This document shows positions 26,891 through 36,095 of a DNA stretch of 54,542 bases, piece after piece (position 1 is the stretch's first letter; every line of letters begins with the position of its first letter). Below the pieces are notes generated by a model. It saw nothing but the letters and a program-made list of their open reading frames with translations, had not been told where the DNA came from and did not search any database. Source of the stretch: Phycisphaerae bacterium. Lineage in GTDB: Bacteria > Planctomycetota > Phycisphaerae > UBA1845 > PWPN01. The stretch covers positions 1 through 54,542 of the forward strand of contig DAOOIV010000022.1 in the NCBI GenBank assembly GCA_035384605.1, read 5' to 3'. The translations under genes were made by a program, and so were the position numbers.

Positions 26891-26976
26891 GTCGCAACTG
26901 GTGCGCATTGTGCGCGCATGTTTCTGGATCGCAGAACGTTTGGGGCGCGGCCCGCAGAAAGGCGGTCCGCCTTAGG
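26891..26976. repeat. Dispersed repeat family 2, copy b; supplies the stop codon of the next minus-strand gene
   Basis: This 86-bp copy lies between the convergent CobW and PepSY genes and shares GTCGCAACTGGTGCGC, GCGCGCATGTTTCTGGATC and CCGCAGAAAGGCGGTCCGCC with the copy at 45547. On the minus strand the TAAGGCGGACCGCCTTT end begins with the TAA stop of the PepSY gene (26972-26974), and AAGGCG/CGCCTT forms a terminator-like hairpin. A second possible role is transcription termination. Confidence 0.8.
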
Positions 26977-27937
26977 GTCTGGTCGGCACGACGACCTGTC
27001 CCGGCGTTTGTTCCTCCTCCCCGGGCATCCCGGCACTGATCGGATAGGCTTGCAGATTGTCGAAAGAAGAGCAGGCGTCGGCTTTGGTCCACAGTCCGAT
27101 CATTCCGGCGTCTTTGAACGTGTCGTCCTTCACTTCGAGCCGCTTCCTGCCGTCGCAGTAGCAGGCGATCCGGTTGCCCTTCATTCTCACGCGGAGGGTA
27201 AACCACTTCCCCGCAGGCGTCTCGAAGTCCACGGACTGCAACATGGTGCGCTTGCCGTCGACCACCTTGTAGACGCGATAGTTGTTCTCGAGCGGGTTGA
27301 TCCGGCAGAGGTAATAGTTGTTTTCATCCTTGCAACGCCAGATAAGCCCTCCGCCCTGATCGTCCGCACCGGTGTTTCCGCGAACCTTGACGCTGAGGTT
27401 GAGATCCCTGTAAACGGCGTTCTCGATAATCGCCAGATTGAAAGTGGCATTGTCGTTCGCGGTCTTTACGTTGAGCACGTTGGGTTTGCTCGCGGCGTCG
27501 GCATCGGGCTCGATCACCCACTTGGCCGGCTCTTTCGTGGGATTGTTCTGCTTGATCACCCAGTTGGGAGGCAAAGCGCCGGCCGGCTCCCTGTCGAACG
27601 TCCAGCGGTGGCTCGCCGTCATCTCCATTTCTTCCCGCTCGACGTTCAGCACCTTTCCGCTCATGGCATCGATTTCGACTTCCACAACTTGCGTGCCGGC
27701 GATCATCGTAACCTCGTACTGCGCCTGGCCGTCTTCCATTTGTATCTCGGCCCGCAAAGGCTTGCCGTCCTTCACCTCCTGGGCCGCGATCTCGACGGCT
27801 TGAACCATGGTGATCCTGGCCTTTTCGATCATGGCCCGGGCCCGCCCCAGCTCGGAACTCTCTTCAGGCGCCGCGATCGCCGACGCCGCCGGCAAACCCA
27901 ATGTAATGACGGCATGTACCATAAACCACGTGGTCAT
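26972..27937 (-). CDS. Secreted PepSY-domain plus DUF1080-like lectin-domain protein
   Basis: The ATG at 27937 follows CAGGAGA, giving 321 residues; a longer start at 27964 is less likely. A signal peptide covers about residues 1-23. Residues 30-95 contain a PepSY domain (ITMVQAVEIAAQEV, then VVEVEIDAMSGKVLNV). PepSY modules are usually peptidase-inhibitor or sensor-like. Residues about 105-310 match the concanavalin-like DUF1080 fold (SVKVRGNTG, GGGLIWRCKDENNYYLCRI, WFTLRVRMKGNRIACYCDG, IGLWTKADACSSFDNL), similar to the C-terminus of the 845-residue protein at 9.3-11.8 kb. The fusion and role are uncertain; it may bind glycans on the cell surface. The stop codon lies within a family-2 repeat. 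Confidence 0.7.
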   Translation of the reverse strand: MTTWFMVHAVITLGLPAASAIAAPEESSELGRARAMIEKARITMVQAVEIAAQEVKDGKPLRAEIQMEDGQAQYEVTMIAGTQVVEVEIDAMSGKVLNVEREEMEMTASHRWTFDREPAGALPPNWVIKQNNPTKEPAKWVIEPDADAASKPNVLNVKTANDNATFNLAIIENAVYRDLNLSVKVRGNTGADDQGGGLIWRCKDENNYYLCRINPLENNYRVYKVVDGKRTMLQSVDFETPAGKWFTLRVRMKGNRIACYCDGRKRLEVKDDTFKDAGMIGLWTKADACSSFDNLQAYPISAGMPGEEEQTPGQVVVPTRP

Positions 27938-27973
27938 GGGTATTCTCCTGCAAAGAAACAACACTCAAACCGG

Positions 27974-28507
27974 TCAAGGCGTGCACACATCCAGCGTCTT
28001 GCCTTCCGGGCCGCGCTCGTTTCGCCATTGAGAGACGATCTGCCTGGCCTCGACCGTCGTCATGTCGAACCACCTCGAATCGTCGACGCGACGAACAAGG
28101 GTGTTCTTTTCATAGAAGCCGCTTTCCGCGCTTGGGATCGGCCGGCCGTAGGCTCGGCCCTCAGCCCGGGCGGCACGAATGCCCTCCACAAGCTGCTTGT
28201 ACTCCGGCGTGTAGGTCTCCAGGTATGCGATCCGGCGTTTCGAGCTTTCATTGCACTCGTCGCGTGCGGCAACCACGACGGCCCGAACGCCGTCGTTCTT
28301 CTCGCCGCCGACTCCCTCGTGGGGCGGATAAGTCCCGCGCGGGACGGTATAGAGAACGGCTTCGCTCTGGTCGTAGAACCAGACGTGCAAACCCTCCTCG
28401 CCGCTCGCGACAAGGAGGCGCATCTTGGAGATCGCCGTCGCAACCGCGACGATCGCCAATCCTGCGGCAACGCTCAGTTTGATGATCGCCTTGGTTCTGG
28501 AACTCAT
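27974..28507 (-). CDS. Membrane-anchored protein of unknown function next to the pseudopilin gene
   Basis: The ATG at 28507 gives 177 residues, with a GTG four codons earlier as an alternative. One N-terminal membrane helix (IKLSVAAGLAIVAVATAI) anchors a predicted extracytoplasmic domain with HVWFYDQSEAVLYTVPRG, GVRAVVVAARDEC and a C-terminal DMTTVEARQIVSQWRNE. I do not recognise the family. It starts 37 bp after the stop of the prepilin-type gene and in the same direction, so it probably belongs to the same operon and may take part in the same pilus-like or secretion assembly. Confidence 0.55.
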   Translation of the reverse strand: MSSRTKAIIKLSVAAGLAIVAVATAISKMRLLVASGEEGLHVWFYDQSEAVLYTVPRGTYPPHEGVGGEKNDGVRAVVVAARDECNESSKRRIAYLETYTPEYKQLVEGIRAARAEGRAYGRPIPSAESGFYEKNTLVRRVDDSRWFDMTTVEARQIVSQWRNERGPEGKTLDVCTP

Positions 28508-28544
28508 ATGCCGGTCCACACGCGGTTCAGTAGGACACGGGCCG

Positions 28545-29408
28545 TCACGGCAGACGGTGATAGCCCGGGACGTACGACCACCAACACTCGCTGGAGTTGC
28601 ACGGGATGTCGTTGGCGCTTAACCGATCAACATGGCCGTCGGCAAAGGCGTAGTTGGCCTTCTTGTTGTGCCGTTGACAACCGTAATTCTCGTCCGCCAG
28701 TCGGTTGAACCCGGGATTGCATTGCGTGCCGTCGATCGCCTTCGGTCTGATCCACCACCCAAGGTCATCACCGTACTTCGCCACGACACCGTCATAGCCT
28801 GCGCCGTCACCATACCAGATCAGCCTCGAAGGGACCTTGACTTGTGCGTACTTCCTGAGTCCCTCCGCATAACCCGACTCGATGGCCCGTCCAAATGGTA
28901 TCGACTTGGGCAAGGCGGCTTGCTTCTTGCCGACCCAGTGAACCCCGGCGACACCTATGCCGCCGAAATTCCATCGTTCCAGCGGATGCTTGATTCCGTA
29001 GATGTAGGGGTACCGTTCCCGGTCACTGGTGGTGGGGCCATTGAGCGAACGAGTGCGGTCCTCGTCCGCCTGGGAAAACCCATCTGAGTAGATGTACATC
29101 CGCTCGGCCGGACAATCGAACACGTGCTGGGAGCGCCCCGCGTAGGGAAACAGAATAACCCGAAACGTGACCTCGACGCGATCGGGGTCTGTTGATGAAG
29201 GCCACCAGTCCTCGATGGGGTTCATCCAATCCGCGTTGGCAACGGTGTAAGCCGTCGCAGCCACGGCGAGCTGGTGCTGGTTATGGGCGCAAACGGCGCT
29301 GCGGGATAGCTCCCGCGCATTGCTCAGTGACGGAAGCAACAGGGCAATCAGGTAGCCGATGATCGAGATGACGACGAGCACCTCGATCAGCGTGAACGCG
29401 CGAGACAT
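28545..29408 (-). CDS. Prepilin-type N-terminal cleavage/methylation domain protein
   Basis: The 287-residue protein starts MSRAFTLIEVLVVISIIGY, a class III prepilin leader followed by a hydrophobic helix. The cleavage position is Ala4/Phe5, where Ala replaces the usual Gly. The H-x-DG region typical of planctomycete pseudopilins is seen near the C-terminus in NYAFADGHVDRLS. Such proteins are abundant in Planctomycetota and are processed by a PilD-type peptidase. The frame is open for a further 47 codons upstream (to 29549), including an ATG at 29513. I chose 29408 because of the leader. No pilus motor genes are near. Confidence 0.75.
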   Translation of the reverse strand: MSRAFTLIEVLVVISIIGYLIALLLPSLSNARELSRSAVCAHNQHQLAVAATAYTVANADWMNPIEDWWPSSTDPDRVEVTFRVILFPYAGRSQHVFDCPAERMYIYSDGFSQADEDRTRSLNGPTTSDRERYPYIYGIKHPLERWNFGGIGVAGVHWVGKKQAALPKSIPFGRAIESGYAEGLRKYAQVKVPSRLIWYGDGAGYDGVVAKYGDDLGWWIRPKAIDGTQCNPGFNRLADENYGCQRHNKKANYAFADGHVDRLSANDIPCNSSECWWSYVPGYHRLP

Positions 29409-29967
29409 GTTGGGCGCCCGCTTGATCCCCTTTCGCGCACCCGCGCGGCGATCGCGAACCACCTGACCCCGGTTGTGCGACCGATATCGCCGGCCCGCTG
29501 TCACCCATGTCATTGTTGCGTCCTCCCCATAAGAGGTTGCGTCCTCCATGCAAGAAAATGCTCAGCCCCGAACCCGCCAGAGGTTCTGGAAACATGCTGT
29601 CATCCGTGACCGGAAGAATACCACGATGGCCCTTTCCCCCCTCAGCCCCGCACAGTTGGTCCAGAACCCCGAAATCCGGAAGCACGCCCGGCAGCCGACC
29701 TCACGGATGCGTGAGAATCGGTCCCTGCTGCGTCACCGGCTCGTAAATACTACCGTCTGCCTCGCCGACCCGCAATATGCAGCCGGATAGGTGGTTTTCT
29801 GATTCTTGGCATGTCACCATCGGCCGTCTGTTCCGGCACTCCATCTATTTGACCCCCGTCCAAACCGTCAAACCCGCCACAGGAGCCGGCGCTGGTCAAA
29901 TGCCGCCCGATCTTGGACAATGCCTGTTCTGTCGGCCGGTCAACGGTCGCCAAGCGAGGACTCAACG
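29409..29967. other. Intergenic region between divergent pilin and fumarase genes
   Basis: 559 bp between genes that diverge, so it should contain both promoters. I cannot identify convincing -10/-35 boxes, repeats or RNA structures. Short open frames here show no recognisable sequence. If the prepilin-type gene actually starts further upstream (up to 29549), part of this would be coding. Confidence 0.4.
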
Positions 29968-31374
29968 ATGAGCCACGAGCAAATGCGAATAGAGTCGGAC
30001 AGCATGGGCACAATGCAGGTGCCCGGCTGGGCCTTGTGGGGGGCGCAGACCCAGCGGGCGGTCGAAAACTTTCCGCTCAGCGGGTATCGGTTCGACCGGC
30101 GCTTCATCCGAGCGATGGGCCTCATCAAACAGGCGGCCGCGGAGGTCAATCACGACTTGGGGCTTCTAGACGACGAACGGGCCGCCCTGATCGTTCAGGC
30201 TGCCCAGGAAGTCATCGACGGCAAGCTGGATGATCACTTCGTGTTGGACATCTTCCAGACCGGCTCGGGAACCAGCACGAACATGAACACCAACGAGGTC
30301 ATCTCCAACCGGGCCATTCAACTCGCTGGCGGGAGGGTTGGATCGCGCGACCCGGTTCATCCAAATGACCATGTTAACATGGGGCAGTCGAGCAATGACG
30401 TGATTCCGACAGCGATCCATGTGGCGGCAGCCGAAGGCTTGAAGGAGGCTCTTATACCGGCACTGGAGAGGCTGGCCTCAAGACTGGAGGAAAAGGCCAA
30501 AGCCCTCTGGCCGGTGATCAAGATCGGGCGAACCCATCTGCAAGATGCCACCCCCATCCGGCTCGGGCAGACGTTCAGCGGCTATGCGGCCCAGGCCAGG
30601 CTCAGTGCCGAGCGGGCACGGAAGGCTGTGACGGCCCTTCGGGAACTGCCCATTGGCGGCACGGCCGTCGGGACAGGCATCAACACCCACCCGGAGTTCG
30701 GTCGGCGAATGGCCAAACGGCTCAGCGAGCAAACCGGAATCGAGTTCGTCGAGGCGGCCAACCACTTCGAGGCCCAGGCGGCCAAGGACGGCGTCTGCGA
30801 GGCCAGCGGGCTGCTGCGAGCGGTGGCCGTGTCGTTGACCAAGATCGCCAACGACATCCGCTGGCTGGCCTCCGGGCCGAGGTGCGGGATCGGCGAGTTG
30901 AAGATACCCGCCACCCAGCCCGGCTCAAGCATCATGCCCGGCAAGGTTAACCCGGTCATGAGCGAGATGCTCATCCAGATATGTGCCCAGGTGATCGGAA
31001 ATGACACCGCGGTAGCCGTCGGAGCACGCGACAGCATTTTTGAATTGAACGTCATGATGCCGATGATAGCCAGGAACCTGCTCGAATCGATCCGGCTCCT
31101 GGCCGGCGGCGTCCGGGTGTTTACCGATCGATGCGTGGCAGGCATCGAAGCCGATGCGGAGCGGTGCAAGCAGATGATCGAACAGTCCCTGGCCATGTGC
31201 ACCAGCCTGGCACCGGTGATCGGCTATGACCAGGCGGCCGCGATCGCCAAAGAGGCCTACCAGACCGGCCGCACCGTGCGGGAGGTTGCTCTGGCCAAGG
31301 GTGTTTTGTCGGAGACCGACCTGCATCGATTACTCGACCCGGCCTCGATGACCGAGCCGTCGGCAGGAAAATGA
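29968..31374 (+). CDS. fumC: Fumarate hydratase, class II
   Basis: The 468-residue enzyme is a full-length class II fumarase (no Fe-S cluster). Signatures include IFQTGSGTSTNMNTNEVISN, NMGQSSNDVIPTAIHV, IGRTHLQDATP and the SS-loop PGSSIMPGKVNP with the catalytic serine. It interconverts fumarate and malate in the citric acid cycle. The ATG at 29968 follows AGCGAGGA; the frame extends upstream to 29806 without support. A small membrane-protein gene starts 12 bp downstream and probably shares its transcript. Confidence 0.95.
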   Translation: MSHEQMRIESDSMGTMQVPGWALWGAQTQRAVENFPLSGYRFDRRFIRAMGLIKQAAAEVNHDLGLLDDERAALIVQAAQEVIDGKLDDHFVLDIFQTGSGTSTNMNTNEVISNRAIQLAGGRVGSRDPVHPNDHVNMGQSSNDVIPTAIHVAAAEGLKEALIPALERLASRLEEKAKALWPVIKIGRTHLQDATPIRLGQTFSGYAAQARLSAERARKAVTALRELPIGGTAVGTGINTHPEFGRRMAKRLSEQTGIEFVEAANHFEAQAAKDGVCEASGLLRAVAVSLTKIANDIRWLASGPRCGIGELKIPATQPGSSIMPGKVNPVMSEMLIQICAQVIGNDTAVAVGARDSIFELNVMMPMIARNLLESIRLLAGGVRVFTDRCVAGIEADAERCKQMIEQSLAMCTSLAPVIGYDQAAAIAKEAYQTGRTVREVALAKGVLSETDLHRLLDPASMTEPSAGK

Positions 31375-31386
31375 ACGGGGAGACGC

Positions 31387-31989
31387 ATGGGCGCATCCAA
31401 GGCAGATTCAGGCAGTCCGGCAATCCAGGTTCCACTTCGCCACCGAGTACTCGCCGTTTTCACCGCAAATGTCGCAGTGGCCTTTGCTTTGGCCGGCTGG
31501 TACGGCTCGGAACAGTACGTGCTGAAGATCAACTCCTCGCGAGTGCTCGAAGTCGACATGCTCCGGCTGGAAATCAAGATCCTCACCACTCGACCGGGAT
31601 TTCACCCGGACGACGGGATTCGTCGCGAACAAGAGCGCGCTGCCCTTAACGAGCAGATTGGCACGACATTCATCATTGCCCAAGCGTGGAAATGGGTGAT
31701 GTACCTGACGGCCGCCATCCTGGAGACGACCGCGATTATGATCATTCTCGGGCGCCGGCCTCTGACAGCACAGATCATCGCGTCACTGGCGATTCTGGTT
31801 TCCACGTGCTGCACGGTCATCGCGATGCATCTGCTTGTCCGGCCCGATTTAGGCGGCATGCCCAGCTTGCCCACCCGCTCGTATCTGTACCTTGCCCTGA
31901 TCCAGGGCGGCTACGGAGCGGTCTTGCTGGTCGTCACCCTGAGCCAGCGGAAACCGGCAGCACGGCAGTGTCTTTCCACCGTTCCCTGA
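31387..31989 (+). CDS. Small four-helix membrane protein, unknown function
   Basis: The 200-residue product has four hydrophobic segments (about residues 22-38, 98-120, 128-148 and 170-190) and a short soluble stretch between the first and second. I recognise no family. The ATG at 31387 follows GGGGAGA and is 12 bp after the fumC stop, suggesting co-transcription. Whether it has any role in fumarase-related metabolism cannot be told. Confidence 0.65.
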   Translation: MGASKADSGSPAIQVPLRHRVLAVFTANVAVAFALAGWYGSEQYVLKINSSRVLEVDMLRLEIKILTTRPGFHPDDGIRREQERAALNEQIGTTFIIAQAWKWVMYLTAAILETTAIMIILGRRPLTAQIIASLAILVSTCCTVIAMHLLVRPDLGGMPSLPTRSYLYLALIQGGYGAVLLVVTLSQRKPAARQCLSTVP

Positions 31990-32208
31990 AAGTGACACGA
32001 CCAGCCTCGCATTCCGCCTGATTCGGCCCCCTGTTTGCCCGGCCGTGGTACACCTTGCCGCAACGATCGCGCCCGATTCTCCAGAAGGCGGACGCGTCCC
32101 TGTCCCGACGGCGGTGCCGCCACACAAGTGGGGAGCGATGATCTGGACTTGGCGTGATTGCCGATGTTATGCTGAAAGGAACAGTTCCATTCCGGTCGGA
32201 GGTCTTCC

Positions 32209-34161
32209 ATGATCGTGCTGGCCATCCTAGGCGTGTCCGTGGTGTTTCTTCTGCTGGGCGGCTGGATCTACGCGCCCATCATCGGACGGGTACTCGGCGA
32301 GCGGGCCGATCGGGTCACCCCGGCAGTGGCCATAAACGACGGGCGTGACTACGTGCCGACCCGCACGCCCATTGTGTTCGCCCATCACTTCGCATCGATC
32401 GCCGGTGCCGGTCCGATCATCGGCCCGGTTCTGGCCTTGCTCTATGGCTGGGGACCGGCGTTGATCTGGATCCTGCTCGGAGGCGTGTTTCTCGGGGCGG
32501 TCCACGATTACGTGGTGGCCCACATCGCCATGCGCGAAGGCGGCAAAAACCTGACCGTGATTGCCCGTCGCTACGTCGGACCTGCCGCCTTTCTGATGAT
32601 GTTGGTTCTGCTCGTTGCTCTGCTGGTGCTGGTGTGCGCCGCGTTTCTCGACCTTTCCGCCACCGCGCTTACCTCCAAGGTGCCCGTGGCCACGCTCAAG
32701 ATGCAGCCCGGCGAAACGATATTTCGCGAAGTCTCATGGGTAAACGACATGACCGGCCAGGAAGAGCCCCACGCGATCATCGGGGGCATCGCGTCGACCT
32801 CCGTCGTGGTGATTACCGCCTTCTCGCCGCTGATCGGTTTCTTGTACATCAAGCGACGCTGGCCGGTCTGGCTGTGCTCGGGCCTGGCGATCCTCATCTG
32901 TGCCGTGTCGGTAGCGATCGGCCTATACCTGCCAATGGCCGTTGAACCCATGACCTGGAAGCTGCTGATCAGTATATACGTGCTCTTCGCCGCCGGCGTC
33001 CCCGTATGGATGTTCCTGCAAAGCCGGGATTTCATCAACGTCCACATGTTGTACGTTGGCATCATCTTCCTTGCGGTGGCACTCATCGCCGCGGCAGTGC
33101 GAGGCGGCGGCGAGATCGCGGGAGCATCGGCGATCGCCATGAACAACTGGAGCGGGGGCAGCGCCAAGCTCGGCCCCGGATGGCCGGTGCTCTTCGTGAC
33201 CATCGCGTGCGGAGCAGTCAGCGGTTTCCACAGCCTGTGCGCGGGCGGTACGACGTGCAAGCAACTCGAGAAGGAGAAAGCCGCCCGTCACGTCGGCTAC
33301 TTCGGGATGCTTCTGGAAAGCCTGTTGGCGGTTTGTGTGGTCTGCGCACTCATCGTCGGATTGTCAATGCAGAGCTACAGCACGTACTGCTATCCGACGG
33401 CGGGCAAGGGCAATCCTGTCCTGACTTTCGCGATGGGAGTCGGTTACACGGCCCATATCGGCCTGGGCATACCGATCGCGGCCGGGGCCCTGGGCGCGAT
33501 GCTGCTGCTCGAGGGGTTCCTGGTGACCACGCTGGACACCGCCGTCCGGCTGACCCGCTACATGATCGAAGAAGGCTGGTCGACGCTGTTCGCCCGCTAC
33601 GACGTCTTTGCCGCGACGGCTTCCGGAAGCCCCATCAGTGAGGCCCAAGTCGGCGAAGTCGCCGGATCGGGAGGGCTGAGCCCTGACAAGGTGGCCGCAG
33701 CCTCGCAAGCACGCTTCCAAGTCATCGCGACTCATGGGCTCCTGAACGCAGTGCTGCGTTGCCTGCGGCTCTACTGGGTCAACTCCGGGATTGCAGTCGC
33801 ATTGATGCTTCTATTGGCGATGCGCGGCTACGCGGCGGTCTGGCCCATATTCGGCTCTGCCAATCAACTCCTGGCCGCGTTGGCGCTCATCGTGGCAACC
33901 GTCTGGTTGATGGCGCATCGTCGGGCGGTGTGGTACACGCTGTTGCCGGCATTGTTCATGCTCGTGACCTCCGTCTGGATGCTGGTCCGGCTCCTGTTCA
34001 CCAGCTACTGGCCGGTGCTCACCACATGGCCGAAGAAGCCGGCCTTGACGGTGGTAGCGATCATCGTACTCGTGGCCACCGTTGCGGTGGTGACTCTCGC
34101 TCTGCGGCGGTGGCTGGCCGAAAGGGCAAATGCTCGCGGTGCATTCCCCATTCAGCCGTGA
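32209..34161 (+). CDS. cstA: Carbon starvation protein CstA-like peptide/pyruvate transporter
   Basis: The 650-residue protein has about 16 membrane segments and CstA signatures: HHFASIAGAGPIIGPVLA near residues 64-81, GPALIWILLGGVFLGAVHDYV, SGFHSLCAGGTTCKQLEKE, and long C-terminal helices. CstA proteins import peptides or pyruvate during carbon limitation. The SGTTxKQ loop seen in many members reads AGGTTCKQ here. The ATG follows GGAGG at 32196-32200. It ends 3 bp before the stop of the convergent ThuA gene, so no terminator separates them. Confidence 0.9.
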   Translation: MIVLAILGVSVVFLLLGGWIYAPIIGRVLGERADRVTPAVAINDGRDYVPTRTPIVFAHHFASIAGAGPIIGPVLALLYGWGPALIWILLGGVFLGAVHDYVVAHIAMREGGKNLTVIARRYVGPAAFLMMLVLLVALLVLVCAAFLDLSATALTSKVPVATLKMQPGETIFREVSWVNDMTGQEEPHAIIGGIASTSVVVITAFSPLIGFLYIKRRWPVWLCSGLAILICAVSVAIGLYLPMAVEPMTWKLLISIYVLFAAGVPVWMFLQSRDFINVHMLYVGIIFLAVALIAAAVRGGGEIAGASAIAMNNWSGGSAKLGPGWPVLFVTIACGAVSGFHSLCAGGTTCKQLEKEKAARHVGYFGMLLESLLAVCVVCALIVGLSMQSYSTYCYPTAGKGNPVLTFAMGVGYTAHIGLGIPIAAGALGAMLLLEGFLVTTLDTAVRLTRYMIEEGWSTLFARYDVFAATASGSPISEAQVGEVAGSGGLSPDKVAAASQARFQVIATHGLLNAVLRCLRLYWVNSGIAVALMLLLAMRGYAAVWPIFGSANQLLAALALIVATVWLMAHRRAVWYTLLPALFMLVTSVWMLVRLLFTSYWPVLTTWPKKPALTVVAIIVLVATVAVVTLALRRWLAERANARGAFPIQP

Positions 34162-34164
34162 AAT

Positions 34165-34941
34165 TCACTTCGGATCGACCACCGGTCGGCCGGCGGCCCA
34201 AAGAGACCCGCGGAGCAGCAGCTTCTTGAACATCTCCTGCTGGCAGGCCTTGACATCGTGGCCCAGCGCCAGATAGAACACTCTCCCCTTGCCCCAGGGC
34301 TTGGTCCACATCACCGGCATGAGCTTGCCCTTGAACAAAGCGTTGGCCAGTACCGTCACCCGCGGATCGTAGTCGAGGATGTACTGCTCGTCGGTGATCA
34401 TGAACTCGTCGATGCCCTTGGTGATCGGGCTGTCATTCTCCGTGATGCTGACCTGGTATTGCCGATAGTGCGGATGCGTCCTGAAATAGCCGCCGACGAA
34501 TGCCTGATAATCCGGATCGCCGCGGAATGAGTCTGCCCCCGAATGGAACGTCACGTAGCCTTTACCCGAAGCGATATGGCTCATCAGTCCGCGTTTCTGG
34601 GCTTCTTTCAGTTCGCCAAGGGTGTAGTAGAAGACGACCAGATCAAACGGGGCAATGCGATCGGCCAGAAAGGCATCGAGGTCCTCGTGAGCACGCGTCA
34701 CGTCGAACAGCCCGCTCTTCTTCATTGTCTCCTCGACCAGATCGCCGATGGCTTTGCCGTCATGGATCGGCCCGCCGGTGACCAGCAGGGTCTTGACCGG
34801 CCCCGATGACGCCGGTGAGGCCGCCGGCTCGGCTGGAACTTGAGCGGCCAGGCTGGCTTGCGGAAAACCGGGAACCACGGCCGACAAACCGACGAGACAC
34901 AGGCTTGCCGCCACAACGATGATGATACGACGAGTTGTCAT
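34165..34941 (-). CDS. Secreted ThuA-domain protein
   Basis: The 258-residue protein has a signal peptide (about residues 1-33, ending SLAAQ) and a ThuA-like domain (PF06283), a class I glutamine-amidotransferase-like fold: KTLLVTGGPIHDGKA, FDLVVFYYTLGELKEAQ, GKGYVTFHSGADSF, and MPVMWTKPWGKGRVFYLALGHDVKA. ThuA proteins are frequent in planctomycetes near sugar-use genes. ThuA of Sinorhizobium acts in trehalose catabolism. The catalytic activity is not settled. An AGGAGA ribosome-binding site precedes the ATG. Confidence 0.85.
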   Translation of the reverse strand: MTTRRIIIVVAASLCLVGLSAVVPGFPQASLAAQVPAEPAASPASSGPVKTLLVTGGPIHDGKAIGDLVEETMKKSGLFDVTRAHEDLDAFLADRIAPFDLVVFYYTLGELKEAQKRGLMSHIASGKGYVTFHSGADSFRGDPDYQAFVGGYFRTHPHYRQYQVSITENDSPITKGIDEFMITDEQYILDYDPRVTVLANALFKGKLMPVMWTKPWGKGRVFYLALGHDVKACQQEMFKKLLLRGSLWAAGRPVVDPK

Positions 34942-35270
34942 CAGATTCTCCTTTCACATTGAGGCTCATCCTGATCAGACGTTAACTCGATTGCTGCCCG
35001 AGCACAACTGCCCCAACCCGCCTTCCGGACGCAGGGGGCGCCTTCACCAGCCGATCCGGTGGCGATGCCTCCGGCGACTTATCTGCCGAACCCTCCGCCT
35101 GACGCAGAACACATCCCACAGCAGCGGCGGACGGATAAAACCGATGCCTGAAAACAAGATGCGCCCGCTGCGGCGGCGATCCGACGTGAACCTTCGGCCG
35201 TCCGCTTCGTACCTACCCATGCGGGCTGGCGGGCTCCCTTTTCTTGTCAATCGTCGCCGGAGGCACGACA
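34942..35270. other. Divergent gap before the ABC transporter operon
   Basis: 329 bp between the ThuA gene and the ABC ATPase gene, which diverge. No repeat, RNA or clear promoter motif is visible. A TTG codon at 35244 in frame with the ATPase is possible but unsupported. Confidence 0.4.
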
Positions 35271-36095
35271 ATGCCGGCCGACCGCTGCGATGTTGGAGGC
35301 GTTTTCGTGCCCTTGCTTGAAGTCCTGGAATTGACCAAGGAGTTCCCCACCCCGATCGGTCCGCCCAAGAGGGCCGTGGATCACTTGAGCTTCCACGTGA
35401 ATGCCGGCGAGATCTACGGCCTCCTCGGTCCCAACGGCGCCGGGAAGACCACCACCCTGCGGATCGTCTCCGGCCTCATGCGGCCCACCGCCGGTCGGGC
35501 CATCGTCAACGGCGTGGACGTCACCATAGACCCTTCCTCGGTTCGCGGATTCATCGGCTTCCTCACCGCCGGCACGGGCCTCTACCACCGGCTCACGGCT
35601 CGTGAAATCCTGGTCTACTTTGCGGAGTTGAACGGCCTGGAGCGCGGCTTGATCACCAGGCGAGTCGATCAGCTCATTGACTGGCTGGGAATGGCGGACT
35701 TCGCCGAACTGCGCTGCGGGGCGCTGTCCACGGGCCAGAAGCAGCGAACCAACATCGCCCGGGCCCTGATCGCCGACCCCCCCGTGCTGGTCATGGACGA
35801 GCCGACCTTGGGCCTTGATGTGCTGACCAACCGGCTGATTCTCGATTTCATCCGTCACGAGCGCGAGCTGGGCAAGGCCATCCTGCTCAGTACGCATCAC
35901 CTCGATGAGGCGGAAGCCCTTTGCGACCGCATCGGCTTGCTTCATGAGGGTCGACTCATTGCCGAGGGCAACCTGCAGACGTTGCGAGAGATGGCCGGCT
36001 GCCGGCGGCTGACGGACGTTTTCCTCCGGCTCGTCGGCCAGGCAATGGCGCCGACGCTGCCGTTCAAGCCGCCGGGCGAAGAGGTGGTCGCATGA
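35271..36095 (+). CDS. ABC transporter ATP-binding protein (NatA-like)
   Basis: The 274-residue protein has a full set of nucleotide-binding motifs: Walker A GPNGAGKTT, signature LSTGQKQRTNIARALI, Walker B VLVMDEPTLGLD and switch STHHLDEAE. The ATG at 35271 follows GGAGG and is preferred over a TTG at 35244. The stop overlaps the permease start by 4 bp. In the NatAB/ABC-2 group such proteins export sodium or other small substrates. The partner here carries an extra protease domain, so this is probably an export or stress-protection system. Confidence 0.88.
   Translation: MPADRCDVGGVFVPLLEVLELTKEFPTPIGPPKRAVDHLSFHVNAGEIYGLLGPNGAGKTTTLRIVSGLMRPTAGRAIVNGVDVTIDPSSVRGFIGFLTAGTGLYHRLTAREILVYFAELNGLERGLITRRVDQLIDWLGMADFAELRCGALSTGQKQRTNIARALIADPPVLVMDEPTLGLDVLTNRLILDFIRHERELGKAILLSTHHLDEAEALCDRIGLLHEGRLIAEGNLQTLREMAGCRRLTDVFLRLVGQAMAPTLPFKPPGEEVVA

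Noticed and set aside
26627..28708. 693-codon plus-strand open frame across the PepSY gene and its neighbour
   Set aside because: It runs antisense to genes with clear domains, signal peptide and ribosome-binding site, and has no recognisable domain itself.
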